Shown here: positions 27,122 to 35,582 of the stretch, one piece after another
How the letters are laid out: each line of letters opens with the position of its first letter
Position numbering within the stretch: position 1 is the stretch's first letter
NCBI GenBank assembly: GCA_008933705.1
Contig: WBUN01000018.1
Coordinates: forward strand, 18,044-82,043
Direction: 5' to 3'
DNA: 64,000 nucleotides
DNA from: Hyphomicrobiaceae bacterium
GTDB lineage: Bacteria > Pseudomonadota > Alphaproteobacteria > Rhizobiales > Hyphomicrobiaceae
Position numbers and translations under genes: made by a program
Notes under the pieces: generated by a model
Told to the model about the DNA's origin: nothing
Database searches by the model: none
What the model saw: only the letters and a program-made list of their open reading frames with translations

Positions 27122-28743
27122 TGGCTCCTACTGGCGATCCCAGCAAGCGAAACAGCCGGGCGCGCTCCGCGCTTCGCGCGACCATCGAGTACCTCGAGCG
27201 AGGGGCCGATCGCGTCTTCGGACCGAATCTGAACCCATTCGCGCATCTTGGAGCGCTCGGCTTCTTTCTGTTCTGGATCGTTGCCGTCAGCGGCATCTAT
27301 CTTTTCATCTTCTTCGATACCGGCGTCGTCGATGCCTACGACTCGGTGGAGGCGATCACGCACGCGCAGTGGTTCGCTGGCGGCGTCATGCGCAGCTTTC
27401 ACCGCTACGCCTCGGACCTGATGGTCGTGGTGCTTGTGGTGCACGTCGCGCGTGAATTCGCACTCGATCGCTATCGCGGAGCGCGGTGGTTCTCGTGGAT
27501 CACCGGCGTGCCGATCATCTGGATGCTGTACGCCTCGGGCATCACCGGCTACTGGCTGGTCTGGGACAAGCTTGCTCAATACGTTGCAATCGTCAGCTCT
27601 GAGCTGCTCGACTGGTTGCCGATCTTCGGCGAGCCGATCGCGCGGAACTTTCTCGCACCGGGCAGCCTGAGCGATCGCTTCTTCACGCTGCTCGTGTTCA
27701 TGCACATTGCCATCCCGCTGATACTTCTGTTCATCATGTGGGTGCACATCCTGCGCATCTCGCGGCCGAAAGTTAACCCGCCGCGGGCGTTGGCGATCAT
27801 CGTGCTTCTCGGCCTTGTCGTAGTGTCGCTGTGGAAGCCTGCGCTGAGCCAGGGTCCTGCCGACCTCTCCAAGGTGCCCAACGGGGTCGGCTTGGACTGG
27901 TTCTACCTGCCGCTCTATCCGCTCGTCGATCTGTGGTCGCGAGGTGCGGTCTGGGCCCTGCTCGGCGGCTTCACGCTCATGCTGATCATCCTGCCGTGGC
28001 TGCCGCCGTTTCGCCGAGCCAGGCCCGCAGTGGTGGATCTGGCGTATTGCAACGGCTGTGCACGCTGCGTCGAGGACTGTCCCTATGAGGCAGTCAGGCT
28101 CGTACCGCGGACCGATGGGCGTCCGTTCGACCAGCAGGTGCAGGTCAACGCATCGCTGTGCGTAAGCTGCGGCGTTTGCGTAGGGGCCTGCCCATCTTCA
28201 ACGCCGTTCCGGCGCACGACCGATCTCAAGACCGGCATCGATTTGCCGGACTTGCCTTTGCAGACCCTGAGGGAGCGCACCGAAGAGGCCGCCGCCGGTC
28301 TGTCTGGGCAGGAGCGTGTGCTGATCTTCGCGTGTGCGCACGGCGCGGGATCGGGCCGACGGCAAGGTACGGTGGAGGTTCCCTGCGTCGCGATGGTTCC
28401 GCCTTCCCTCATCGACTACGCCATCAGCCGCAATCTTGCCGACGGCGTGGTGGTCGCCGGTTGCGCCGAGCGCGCCTGCTACAATCGCCTTGGGGTTGCC
28501 TGGAGCGAGCAGCGCTTCGCCCGTCAGCGCAATCCGTACCTGCGGGCGAGGGTGCCACGGGAACGGCTGGCTACCATCTGGGCATCGCCGACCGAGAAAG
28601 GCCGCTTCGCGCATGAACTGGCAGCGTTTGCGAGCGCGGTCGCCTCCCTTCCGCCAAGCCAACGCTCACCGGAGGCGCCGCCAGAGGATGCAGCTGTTGA
28701 GGCTACTGCCGCGGACGACACACCGGAGGAGCTCGTGCCATGA
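27118..28743 (+). CDS. Cytochrome b / 2[4Fe-4S] ferredoxin / MvhD-like fusion protein
   Basis: A 541-residue three-module protein. Residues about 15-290 are a cytochrome b6-type domain with both heme pairs at 14-residue spacing (H95/H109 and H196/H210). Residues 311-358 carry two [4Fe-4S] motifs (CNGCARCVEDCP and CVSCGVCVGACP). Residues about 395-510 match the MvhD/FlpD iron-sulfur subunit fold of heterodisulfide reductase systems (VLIFACAHG, VVAGCAERACYN, EKGRFAHELAAF). No Rieske protein or cytochrome c1 is adjacent. Electron exchange between quinone, ferredoxin-level carriers and the upstream enzyme is plausible but unproven. The start overlaps the Sco stop; ATG 27097 or 27121 are alternatives. 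Confidence 0.78.
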   Translation: MMAPTGDPSKRNSRARSALRATIEYLERGADRVFGPNLNPFAHLGALGFFLFWIVAVSGIYLFIFFDTGVVDAYDSVEAITHAQWFAGGVMRSFHRYASDLMVVVLVVHVAREFALDRYRGARWFSWITGVPIIWMLYASGITGYWLVWDKLAQYVAIVSSELLDWLPIFGEPIARNFLAPGSLSDRFFTLLVFMHIAIPLILLFIMWVHILRISRPKVNPPRALAIIVLLGLVVVSLWKPALSQGPADLSKVPNGVGLDWFYLPLYPLVDLWSRGAVWALLGGFTLMLIILPWLPPFRRARPAVVDLAYCNGCARCVEDCPYEAVRLVPRTDGRPFDQQVQVNASLCVSCGVCVGACPSSTPFRRTTDLKTGIDLPDLPLQTLRERTEEAAAGLSGQERVLIFACAHGAGSGRRQGTVEVPCVAMVPPSLIDYAISRNLADGVVVAGCAERACYNRLGVAWSEQRFARQRNPYLRARVPRERLATIWASPTEKGRFAHELAAFASAVASLPPSQRSPEAPPEDAAVEATAADDTPEELVP

Positions 28744-29243
28744 CGGCGTGGGCTCGCATCGCTGGTCAGCTCGGGGTGACGATCGCCCTCATGGCGGCGG
28801 TGGCCCAGCTCAGTGACTGGCCACGCTATCACCAGATCGCGGCAAATACCGCGATCATAAGGCTGAGCTTCACGCATGGGTCCAACAGGCAGGCCGAATG
28901 CCGCAGGCGGACGCCCGAGGAGCTGGCAAAACTGCCGCCGAACATGCGCAAGCCGTTGGAGTGCCCGCGCAGGCGCGGTGCGGTATACGTCGAGTTCGAC
29001 CTGGATGGCCAGACGGTCTACCGCGCGTCGCTGCCACCTTCCGGCATTTCGGGCGACGGGCCGGCGCGGGCCTACCAGCGATTTGTCGTGCCCGCCGGAC
29101 CTCATGCCATTGCCATGCGCATGCGTGACACGCCGCGAACCGAAGGCTTCGACTACGTCAAGTCAAGCGACGTCGTTCTCGCCGCCGACGCCAATCTGGT
29201 CATCGACTTCAGCACCGACGCTCAAGGCTTCGTCATTCGCTGA
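28740..29243 (+). CDS. Hypothetical membrane-anchored protein
   Basis: A 167-residue protein starting in the stop of the cytochrome b fusion (ATGA). One N-terminal helix (about 7-22) is followed by a domain predicted to be extracytoplasmic, with two cysteines (ECRRRT and LECPRR) that could pair. No family recognised. Tight coupling suggests it is an accessory part of the same electron-transfer complex. Confidence 0.6.
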   Translation: MTAWARIAGQLGVTIALMAAVAQLSDWPRYHQIAANTAIIRLSFTHGSNRQAECRRRTPEELAKLPPNMRKPLECPRRRGAVYVEFDLDGQTVYRASLPPSGISGDGPARAYQRFVVPAGPHAIAMRMRDTPRTEGFDYVKSSDVVLAADANLVIDFSTDAQGFVIR

Positions 29244-29268
29244 CGCAGGCGGGACAAGGGGGTGCGCC

Positions 29269-29670
29269 GTGAAGCTTCTGCACTGGAAGGAAGAGTACAG
29301 CATCGGGATCCAGGGCGTCGATCATGAGCACAGGGAGCTGATCGACCTCATTAACCACCTTCACGAAGAGCTGGATCGGCCGGGTTCGAAGTTGACGGTT
29401 CCCGCCTTCTTTGGAGATCTGCTCAAGGGCATCTCGGCGCACTTCGCGCTCGAGGAAAAGTGCATGCGCGATCACGATTATGACCGGTTGGATCTGCACA
29501 AGAGCGATCACGAGCGCCTGCTGGACGAGCTCCGCGAGATGATGGACGCCTTCGAGCATGCGGAGGACGTGGATCGTGTGGACCTGGCACGGCGTCTGGA
29601 TACTTGGTTCTCGCGGCATTTCAGGACGCATGATGCCGAGCTCCACCGGATGCTCGGGAACTCACACTAA
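29269..29670 (+). CDS. Bacteriohemerythrin
   Basis: A 133-residue single-domain hemerythrin. Canonical iron ligands are visible: VDHEHRELI, HFALEEKCM, HKSDHERL and HFRTHDAEL. The start is GTG 29269 with AAGGGGG upstream; the longer ORF in the track covers the preceding gene in another frame. Bacteriohemerythrins bind O2, and also NO, at a di-iron site. Its place at the end of the putative NO-reductase operon fits delivery or buffering. Confidence 0.85.
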   Translation: MKLLHWKEEYSIGIQGVDHEHRELIDLINHLHEELDRPGSKLTVPAFFGDLLKGISAHFALEEKCMRDHDYDRLDLHKSDHERLLDELREMMDAFEHAEDVDRVDLARRLDTWFSRHFRTHDAELHRMLGNSH

Positions 29671-29678
29671 AGGAGTTG

Positions 29679-29747
29679 AGCAGGATTCGCGCTTCAGCCG
29701 CACCGTTGCCCGTGGGGCGGCGCAATTCGACCTGAAGCGATCCTGCT
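29679..29747. repeat. Long two-step inverted repeat
   Basis: AGCAGGAT (29679-29686) plus GCTTCAG (29691-29697) face CTGAAGC (29732-29738) plus ATCCTGCT (29740-29747). Together they give a 15-bp interrupted stem with a 34-nt loop downstream of the bacteriohemerythrin gene. It ends in TTTA, a poor U-tract. It may be a terminator, RNA-stability element or remnant of a mobile repeat. Confidence 0.5.
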
Positions 29748-29935
29748 TTAGGCTTGCCAGGCACGTTCCCTGGCCGCCGGGCCCAGCCTGACCGGGCCTA
29801 TCCCCCAGGTTTCCGGCCACTGAACCGCGCCAACGGGCTGCGGCAGCATGTGCCATCACGCCTGTGGCGGACCGGCGGAAAGTCTCTTATCCTGATATGT
29901 GAACACGTCTTTTTCTTCTGCTGGAGACTTCCAGC

Positions 29936-30655
29936 ATGGCATCGAAACCGACAGCTGGCGATCTGCAGATCATCACGCGTATTGCGGTCTTCCGGGGGCT
30001 CAAGCCTGAGACGGTCGAGCACATAATTGCGCCTGCTACGGCTATCATGCTGTCTCCGCAGGATTGCCTGTTTCGGCAAGGCGATCCCGCGACGGCGTTT
30101 TTCATAGCGATCAACGGCTGGGTAAAGCTCTATAGGATTACCCAGGCCGGTGAAGAGACGGTGATCCACACGTTGACCAAGGGTGACAGCTTCGCCGAGG
30201 CGGTAGCCTTCACGGGGAGCCGCTATCCGGCCACCGCCGAGGCTGTCAGCGATGCCCGTGTTGTGCGCATCCCGGCCGATCACATCGTCCGCTGCATTCG
30301 CGAGAGCCCCGACATAGCACTGGCCATGATTGCCTCGACGTCTCAGCACCTGCACCACCTCGTGCAGCAGGTCGAGCAGCTCAAGGCCCAGAGCGGCGTG
30401 CAGCGGGTCGCGGAATTTCTTGCCTCGCTGGCTCCGAGCAACCAGGGCCCGTGTGTCATCGCACTGCCCTATGACAAGGTGCTCATCGCGGCGCGGCTCG
30501 GCCTCAAGCCCGAGTCGCTCTCCCGCGCCTTCGCCAAGTTGAGGTCCGTCGGTGTCGTCGTGCACGCCTCCCACGTTGCCGTGAACGACATCGCCAGACT
30601 CCGGCAGCTCGCCGCTGACGATCGTGGCGCAATCCGCGGCGCCTTCCGCTGCTGA
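29936..30655 (+). CDS. Crp/Fnr-family transcriptional regulator (DNR-like)
   Basis: A 239-residue regulator with a sensor beta-roll (about 20-130, LFRQGDPATAFFIAINGWVK), a dimer helix (HLVQQVEQLKAQSG) and a HTH with recognition helix KPESLSRAFAKLRS, again the E-S-x-S-R pattern for TTGAN6TCAA-type sites. FNR cysteines are absent. It is a second candidate regulator for the boxes in the window. Preceded by 265 nt holding only the inverted repeat. Confidence 0.82.
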   Translation: MASKPTAGDLQIITRIAVFRGLKPETVEHIIAPATAIMLSPQDCLFRQGDPATAFFIAINGWVKLYRITQAGEETVIHTLTKGDSFAEAVAFTGSRYPATAEAVSDARVVRIPADHIVRCIRESPDIALAMIASTSQHLHHLVQQVEQLKAQSGVQRVAEFLASLAPSNQGPCVIALPYDKVLIAARLGLKPESLSRAFAKLRSVGVVVHASHVAVNDIARLRQLAADDRGAIRGAFRC

Positions 30656-30904
30656 TCGGCGAGCAGGCTTTCATCGGCAACCGGGCCACGTAGCCGATCT
30701 TGGCAGGCGACGCCGCCAAGCCAGAAGCGGGCACTCGGCTCGCCTCGAAGGCGGGGCGGCGGCTTGATTTCGGTCACGTCGCGGCAAGTGTTGTGGAGGT
30801 ACCAAGAAGCGAGACGTGGCCAGGCAAGACCGGCGGTGAAAGGAGGCTCAAGGGTGTCTTCAAGGGTGTCGTCGGAACGGCAGAGCTCAGAAGGCGGTGC
30901 GAGC

Positions 30905-31537
30905 GTGCGCGAACGCTTGTCCCGACCCGGCCGTGTGCTGCCGTCGCATCGACGCCGCCAACGTGCCGACACGACGTCCGATTTGGTCATCCTGGTCGAC
31001 GAGCAGGATCGAGCGATCGGGACCATGCCAAAGCTCGAGGCTCATCGCGCGGGTCGTTGCCATCGCGCCATCTCCGTGATCGTAAGGGACAGGCGCGGGC
31101 GTCTTCTGCTCCAGCAGCGAGCTCTCGGCAAGTATCACTCCGGGGGTCTCTGGACCAACGCCTGCTGCAGTCACCCCCGACCCGGAGAGAGTGTCGCCGA
31201 CGCCGCTGCGCGAAGGCTTGTGGAAGAGATGGGCATTGCTGCTGCGGTCGAGCCTCTGTTCTCGACGTGCTATCGCGACCGCGTATCGCAGCGGCTTATC
31301 GAGCATGAGTTCGTCCACGTGTTCGGTGGTGTAACCGACCAGACGCCGGATCCGAATGCAGACGAGGTGGCAGATTGGCGATGGCAGTCGCTTGACGAGG
31401 TCGTGAGCGATATCGAGACGCGGCCGCAGCTCTACACCGTCTGGTTCAGGATGTTCCTCCAAAGGTTCGAGGACGATCTGGCCCGATTTGTCGCCGGCCA
31501 CGCTCGCTCATCTTCCGGTGCTTTCTTCAGCCGATAG
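30905..31537 (+). CDS. idi: Isopentenyl-diphosphate delta-isomerase, type I
   Basis: A Nudix-fold protein; the catalytic cysteine motif is TNACCSHPRPGE and the catalytic glutamate motif EHEFVHVF. It interconverts IPP and DMAPP for isoprenoids, here possibly for quinone or farnesyl (heme O) supply. The track begins at TTG 30764; GTG 30905 with an upstream GAAGG gives 210 residues, close to family length, but the start is uncertain. It converges with hcrB. Confidence 0.85.
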   Translation: MRERLSRPGRVLPSHRRRQRADTTSDLVILVDEQDRAIGTMPKLEAHRAGRCHRAISVIVRDRRGRLLLQQRALGKYHSGGLWTNACCSHPRPGESVADAAARRLVEEMGIAAAVEPLFSTCYRDRVSQRLIEHEFVHVFGGVTDQTPDPNADEVADWRWQSLDEVVSDIETRPQLYTVWFRMFLQRFEDDLARFVAGHARSSSGAFFSR

Positions 31538-31575
31538 CCGAGAGCTGCATCCCGCGCAGGATCGGGGCAGGGTGT

Positions 31576-32559
31576 TCATGCCTCTTTGGCGGCGGACAGG
31601 GATGCCACCAGCCGACAGGCCAATGCCGCGGCCGCCAGGCGACGGTAGTGGGCGGATGCAATGGTGGTACGCATCGGTTGCACCTGTTTCTGCACGAGCC
31701 GGTCGAGCTGCTGCAGAACCTTCTCATCGACGGGACGGCCGGCGATGGCGTCGGTTCCCGCGAGAAGAAACGGACGGGAATTGGTGCCGGTCAGGCCGAT
31801 GTTCAGCGACTGAATGACGCCATTGGCAGCCGCGAGAGCGACCGCGACACCAGCCAAGGGAAAATCGATGGCGCCGCGCACGCGCACCTTGGCATAGGAT
31901 GATGGTGGCGGGTTCGGCGGCAGCACGACGGCGACAATCAGCTCGTCCGGAGCAAGCGTCAGGTGCGCGCTGCCATCCTCGACGTAGAGATCACCAACGG
32001 GAATGCGCCGGCAGCCGGAGGCGCCGGCGATCTCGACCTCAGCACGAAGCGCCAGGAATGCCGGTGCGAGATCGCCGGCAAAGGCCGCATGGCAGCGGCG
32101 ACCCTGCGGGGCGACGTGACAGGTATCGCCGCCGTGCTTCAGGCAGAAGCCGTTGGCGCGCCGCCACCATTCGCTTTGGTTGTAGTAGATGCAGCGGGTG
32201 TCGAGGCAAAGGTTGCCCCCAACCGTTCCCATCAGGCGATGGCCGGGGCCAGCGATCGCTTCGGCCGCTTCCTTGACGGCACGATAGTTCTGCGAAGTCG
32301 CGGCATCCCGGGTGAGCGCCGCGATGCTTACCATGCTGCCGATGCGGATCCCGTGATCGCTCGCTCGAATTTCGGCCAGCTCCCGGATGCCCGAGAGGTC
32401 GATGAGCAGGCTCGACTTGCCGAGGCCGTGCCGCGCGTTGACGATCAGATCGGTTCCGCCGGCGATGAACCTGCTGCCGGCGTTCTCCTGGCTGGTTGCG
32501 ATCGCGTCGCTCACACTGCGTGGATGGGCAAGCCGGAATTGCGGCAGCAGCGCAGTCAT
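31576..32559 (-). CDS. hcrB: 4-hydroxybenzoyl-CoA reductase, beta (FAD) subunit
   Basis: A 327-residue FAD-binding subunit of the xanthine oxidase family. FAD motifs are FIAGGTDLIV and GTVGGNLC. It contains the insertion unique to 4-hydroxybenzoyl-CoA reductases with cysteines at 123, 139, 147 and 156, the same spacing reported for the extra [4Fe-4S] cluster in Thauera. That makes the substrate assignment strong. It overlaps hcrA by ATGA. Confidence 0.9.
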   Translation of the reverse strand: MTALLPQFRLAHPRSVSDAIATSQENAGSRFIAGGTDLIVNARHGLGKSSLLIDLSGIRELAEIRASDHGIRIGSMVSIAALTRDAATSQNYRAVKEAAEAIAGPGHRLMGTVGGNLCLDTRCIYYNQSEWWRRANGFCLKHGGDTCHVAPQGRRCHAAFAGDLAPAFLALRAEVEIAGASGCRRIPVGDLYVEDGSAHLTLAPDELIVAVVLPPNPPPSSYAKVRVRGAIDFPLAGVAVALAAANGVIQSLNIGLTGTNSRPFLLAGTDAIAGRPVDEKVLQQLDRLVQKQVQPMRTTIASAHYRRLAAAALACRLVASLSAAKEA

Positions 32560-34886
32560 GACGCAGCCCTCCTGGCGGCCGCGAGCCGCAGACCGCGCCG
32601 GCGCTCGACCAGCGCCTCCACGACGCGATCGGGCGTCACGGGAAGGGCGTTGAGATCGATGCCGATGGCGTTGGCCACGGCGTTGACCAAGGCCGGCGGA
32701 AAGCCTGCGAGCGCGCCCTCGCTTGCCTCCTTGGCGCCGAATGGTCCGTTCGGATCGTTGCTCTCCACGATGTGGACTTCAATGGGCGGGGACTCGGCCG
32801 CGGTCGGCACACGGTATTCGAGCAGGCTCGCGTGCAGCGGCAGCCCATCCGCATATGTCGTTTCCTCGCTCAGCGCCTGGCCCATGCCCATCCATACCGA
32901 GCCCTCGATCTGTCCTTCGACGGCGAGCGGATTGATGGCGTGGCCGCAGTCCAGAGCGGCCCATACCTTGTCGACGGTTACAAGTCCGGTCGCCTCGTCG
33001 ACGGTGACCTCGACGACCTGGGCGGCATAGCTGAAACCCATGGTCGAGCCCACGGCACCGCCGCGGTGCTTGCCGCCTTGCGCTTCGGGCGGGCACGTGA
33101 ACGTTCCTGTCACCGTGATCGGTCCCCGGTTTACAAGTGCTGCTTTCGCAACATCGCAGAACGCAATGCTCGACTGGCCGCCACCCCCGACATGAAACGC
33201 CTCGCCGATGCAGTCGACGTCCTCGGGGGGCACCTCCAGCTTTTGGGCGGCCGCCTCGCAAAGGATTGTCCTGAGCCTCCTGGCGGCGTCGATCGCTGCG
33301 TTGCCGACCATGAACGTGATGCGCGAAGAATAGGCGCCATTGTCCTTGGGGGTTACCGCGCTGTCGCCGGCGATCACACGCACACGATCGAGCGATACGC
33401 CAAGCGTTTCGGCAACGGCGATCGCCACCATCGTCGAGGAGCCCTGGCCGATGTCGGCCGCCCCGGTCAGTGCCGTGACGCCGCCGTCGAAGTCGAGCCG
33501 GACATTGACGACCGCGTGCGGCTCGCCGGTCCAATGGATCGGTTTTGCCGCGCCGCTGACGTAGTGTGAGCAGGCCATGCCGAGGCCTTTGCCCCGCGGC
33601 AGCTTGCCGATGCGGTTGTGCCAATTGCTGGCCGCTTCGACTTTGTCGAGGCATTCTGCAAGACCGTAGCTGTTGACCATGAGGTCGTTCAGCGTGCGCG
33701 TCGGTGCGTGCAGGAGATTGGCGCGGCGGACCGCGAAGGGGTCGAGCAACAGCTCGCGGGCCATGCGGTCCAGGAGGCATTCAAAGGCGTGGCGCGTGTT
33801 GACGCCGCCGTGACCGCGCATCGCACCGCATGGCGGGAGATTGGCATAGACCCGATAACCGTCGTACTTGATGGCTGGAATGTCGTAGAGGCCCTGGAGC
33901 AATGCTCCGGCGTAAAGCAGGGTGACGATGCCGTAGCCGGCGTAGGCGCCGCCACGCTGCACCACATGGAGCTCGCAGGCGGTGATGCGGCCGTCCCGCC
34001 GCATGCCGAGCTTCAGCCTCATGTCGGTCTGAGGTCTGGCGCGATGCGTGAGAAAGTTCTCTTCGCGCGTCAGATGCATCCTCACCTTGCCCGGGGCGAC
34101 ACGGGCGAGAAGCGCCGTGATGATCTCGAAATTCAACACCTCGACGCGCGCACCAAATCCGCCGCCGACGAAGGGCTTCACCACGCGAATGCGCGAAGCG
34201 TCGATCTCAAGACACCGCGCGAGCATCAGGTGCAGGTAGTAGCCGACTTGCGATACGCTCTGCACCGTCAGCCGCCCGGTCAGGGGATCGAAATCGGCGA
34301 GGCAGGCATGGGGCTCGATCTGTGCGTGATTGACCTCGGCGCAGGTGATCGTTGCCTCGCGCACGAGATCGGCTTCGGAGAACCCCCGGTCCACGTCGCC
34401 AAACCCGTGGTGAACCTCTCGCTCGATATTGCCCGGCTTGTTCTCGTGCAGCAGAACGGCGCCGTCTGCGCGGGCGTCCTCCGACGTGTAGTACGCAGGG
34501 AGTGCGCGCACCTCGAGCTCGATGAGGCCGAGCGCCTTCTCGGCGGTCTCCAAATCCGTCGCTGCAACGGCGGCGACGGGTTCGCCGCGATAGCGCACGC
34601 GCCCGCGTGCCAGCGGGTATTCGTTCATGGCAATGGGCAGGACACCGTATGTATGAGGACAATCGTCGCCGGTTATGACGGCCCTGACGCCCTCGAGCGC
34701 GAGCGCCTTCGAGACATCGAGGCGAACGATCTCGCCGTGGCTGACCGGACTGCGAAGAATGCGACCGACAAGGGCATCGGCATGCTCCAGGTCGGCGGTG
34801 TATCGCGCGCGCCCCGTCACCTTATCGATGCCGTCGATCAGCGGGACGCCCTGGCGCCTGGCCTTGCCGTCGAGCTTGATCGTCAT
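32556..34886 (-). CDS. hcrA: 4-hydroxybenzoyl-CoA reductase, alpha (molybdenum) subunit
   Basis: A 776-residue molybdopterin-cytosine-dinucleotide subunit. Motifs include GGGFGARVEV and RGHGGVNTRHAFE near the Mo site, GQGSSTMVAIAVAETLG and the catalytic glutamate region GPFGAKEASEG. It reductively removes the para-hydroxyl of 4-hydroxybenzoyl-CoA, producing benzoyl-CoA for the bcr operon. ATG 34886 in the hcrC stop (ATGA) is chosen over the track start, which lies in hcrC. Confidence 0.92.
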   Translation of the reverse strand: MTIKLDGKARRQGVPLIDGIDKVTGRARYTADLEHADALVGRILRSPVSHGEIVRLDVSKALALEGVRAVITGDDCPHTYGVLPIAMNEYPLARGRVRYRGEPVAAVAATDLETAEKALGLIELEVRALPAYYTSEDARADGAVLLHENKPGNIEREVHHGFGDVDRGFSEADLVREATITCAEVNHAQIEPHACLADFDPLTGRLTVQSVSQVGYYLHLMLARCLEIDASRIRVVKPFVGGGFGARVEVLNFEIITALLARVAPGKVRMHLTREENFLTHRARPQTDMRLKLGMRRDGRITACELHVVQRGGAYAGYGIVTLLYAGALLQGLYDIPAIKYDGYRVYANLPPCGAMRGHGGVNTRHAFECLLDRMARELLLDPFAVRRANLLHAPTRTLNDLMVNSYGLAECLDKVEAASNWHNRIGKLPRGKGLGMACSHYVSGAAKPIHWTGEPHAVVNVRLDFDGGVTALTGAADIGQGSSTMVAIAVAETLGVSLDRVRVIAGDSAVTPKDNGAYSSRITFMVGNAAIDAARRLRTILCEAAAQKLEVPPEDVDCIGEAFHVGGGGQSSIAFCDVAKAALVNRGPITVTGTFTCPPEAQGGKHRGGAVGSTMGFSYAAQVVEVTVDEATGLVTVDKVWAALDCGHAINPLAVEGQIEGSVWMGMGQALSEETTYADGLPLHASLLEYRVPTAAESPPIEVHIVESNDPNGPFGAKEASEGALAGFPPALVNAVANAIGIDLNALPVTPDRVVEALVERRRGLRLAAARRAAS

Positions 34887-35374
34887 GACGGCATCTCGGC
34901 GGCCGTCTTCACCGACTCGACGATCTTCACGTAGCCGGTGCAGCGGCAAAGGTTGCCCGACAGGGCTGTGCGGATCTCCCCGTCGGTGGGATTGGGATTG
35001 CGGCGCAGGAGGGCCTCTGCCGCCATGATCATGCCGGGTGTGCAGAAGCCGCATTGCGCACCGAGCTTCTCGTGGAAGGCCTGCTGCAGCCGACTGGGAC
35101 GTCCCTGGCTGAGCAGGCCTTCGACGGTCTCAACCGCGCGCCCTTCGCACCGTACGGCGAGCACCATGCAGGAAGGCACAGCCTCACCGTCGATCAGCAC
35201 GGTGCAAGCCCCGCACTCCCCGCCGTCGCAGCCGGTCTTAACGCCGGTCAGCCGCGCAACCTCGCGCAAATAGTCGACGAGCAATTCATTCTGGCCGACG
35301 GCATCCTCGCGCCAGCGCCCGTTGACTTTCAGCCTGACGAGCCGCTTTGCCGATCGCTCACTCTCAATATGCAT
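34883..35374 (-). CDS. hcrC: 4-hydroxybenzoyl-CoA reductase, gamma (2x[2Fe-2S]) subunit
   Basis: About 163 residues with plant-type [2Fe-2S] cysteines C49, C54, C57, C69 and the second cluster C108, C111, C143, C145 (CGFCTPG and CRCTG). It relays electrons from ferredoxin/FAD to the Mo centre. ATG 35374 gives the family N-terminus (RLVRLKVNGRWRED); no good ribosome-binding site is seen there, and ATG 35389 is an alternative. First gene of hcrC-hcrA-hcrB. Confidence 0.9.
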   Translation of the reverse strand: MHIESERSAKRLVRLKVNGRWREDAVGQNELLVDYLREVARLTGVKTGCDGGECGACTVLIDGEAVPSCMVLAVRCEGRAVETVEGLLSQGRPSRLQQAFHEKLGAQCGFCTPGMIMAAEALLRRNPNPTDGEIRTALSGNLCRCTGYVKIVESVKTAAEMPS

Positions 35375-35457
35375 GGGGGGGCCTGTCATATCCGGGCCGG
35401 CGGAAACAGCGTTCGCCGTGCAACGGTGACAGGTGCCCCATCCCGGCAAGGGCCGCC

Positions 35458-35471
35458 ATGATCGAAATCAA
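35458..35471. promoter_or_regulatory. FNR-like box between hcrC and CoA-ligase operon
   Basis: ATGATCGAAATCAA matches TTGAT-N4-ATCAA with a single mismatch at the first base. It lies about 90 nt from hcrC and 118 nt from the ligase start, in the divergent promoter region. In Rhodopseudomonas the equivalent hba/bad promoters answer to the Fnr-like AadR; binding here is inferred. Confidence 0.45.
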
Positions 35472-35582
35472 GTCAGCCCAGCCGACAAATGGCATGGTCG
35501 ATGGGTGGCCTAACCAAAATCAAGGACGGGGCTTCCACTCGCCCATCAATATTGACCATTGAGGCGCGCCGCACATGGGATC

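Noticed and set aside
33618-34934. 438-aa plus-strand ORF opposite hcrA
   Set aside because: Antisense shadow; hcrA is supported by full family motifs over the same interval.
35543-35556. TCAATATTGA palindrome upstream of the CoA ligase
   Set aside because: A perfect 10-nt palindrome but lacks the 4-nt spacer of FNR-type boxes; the nearby 35458-35471 site fits better.
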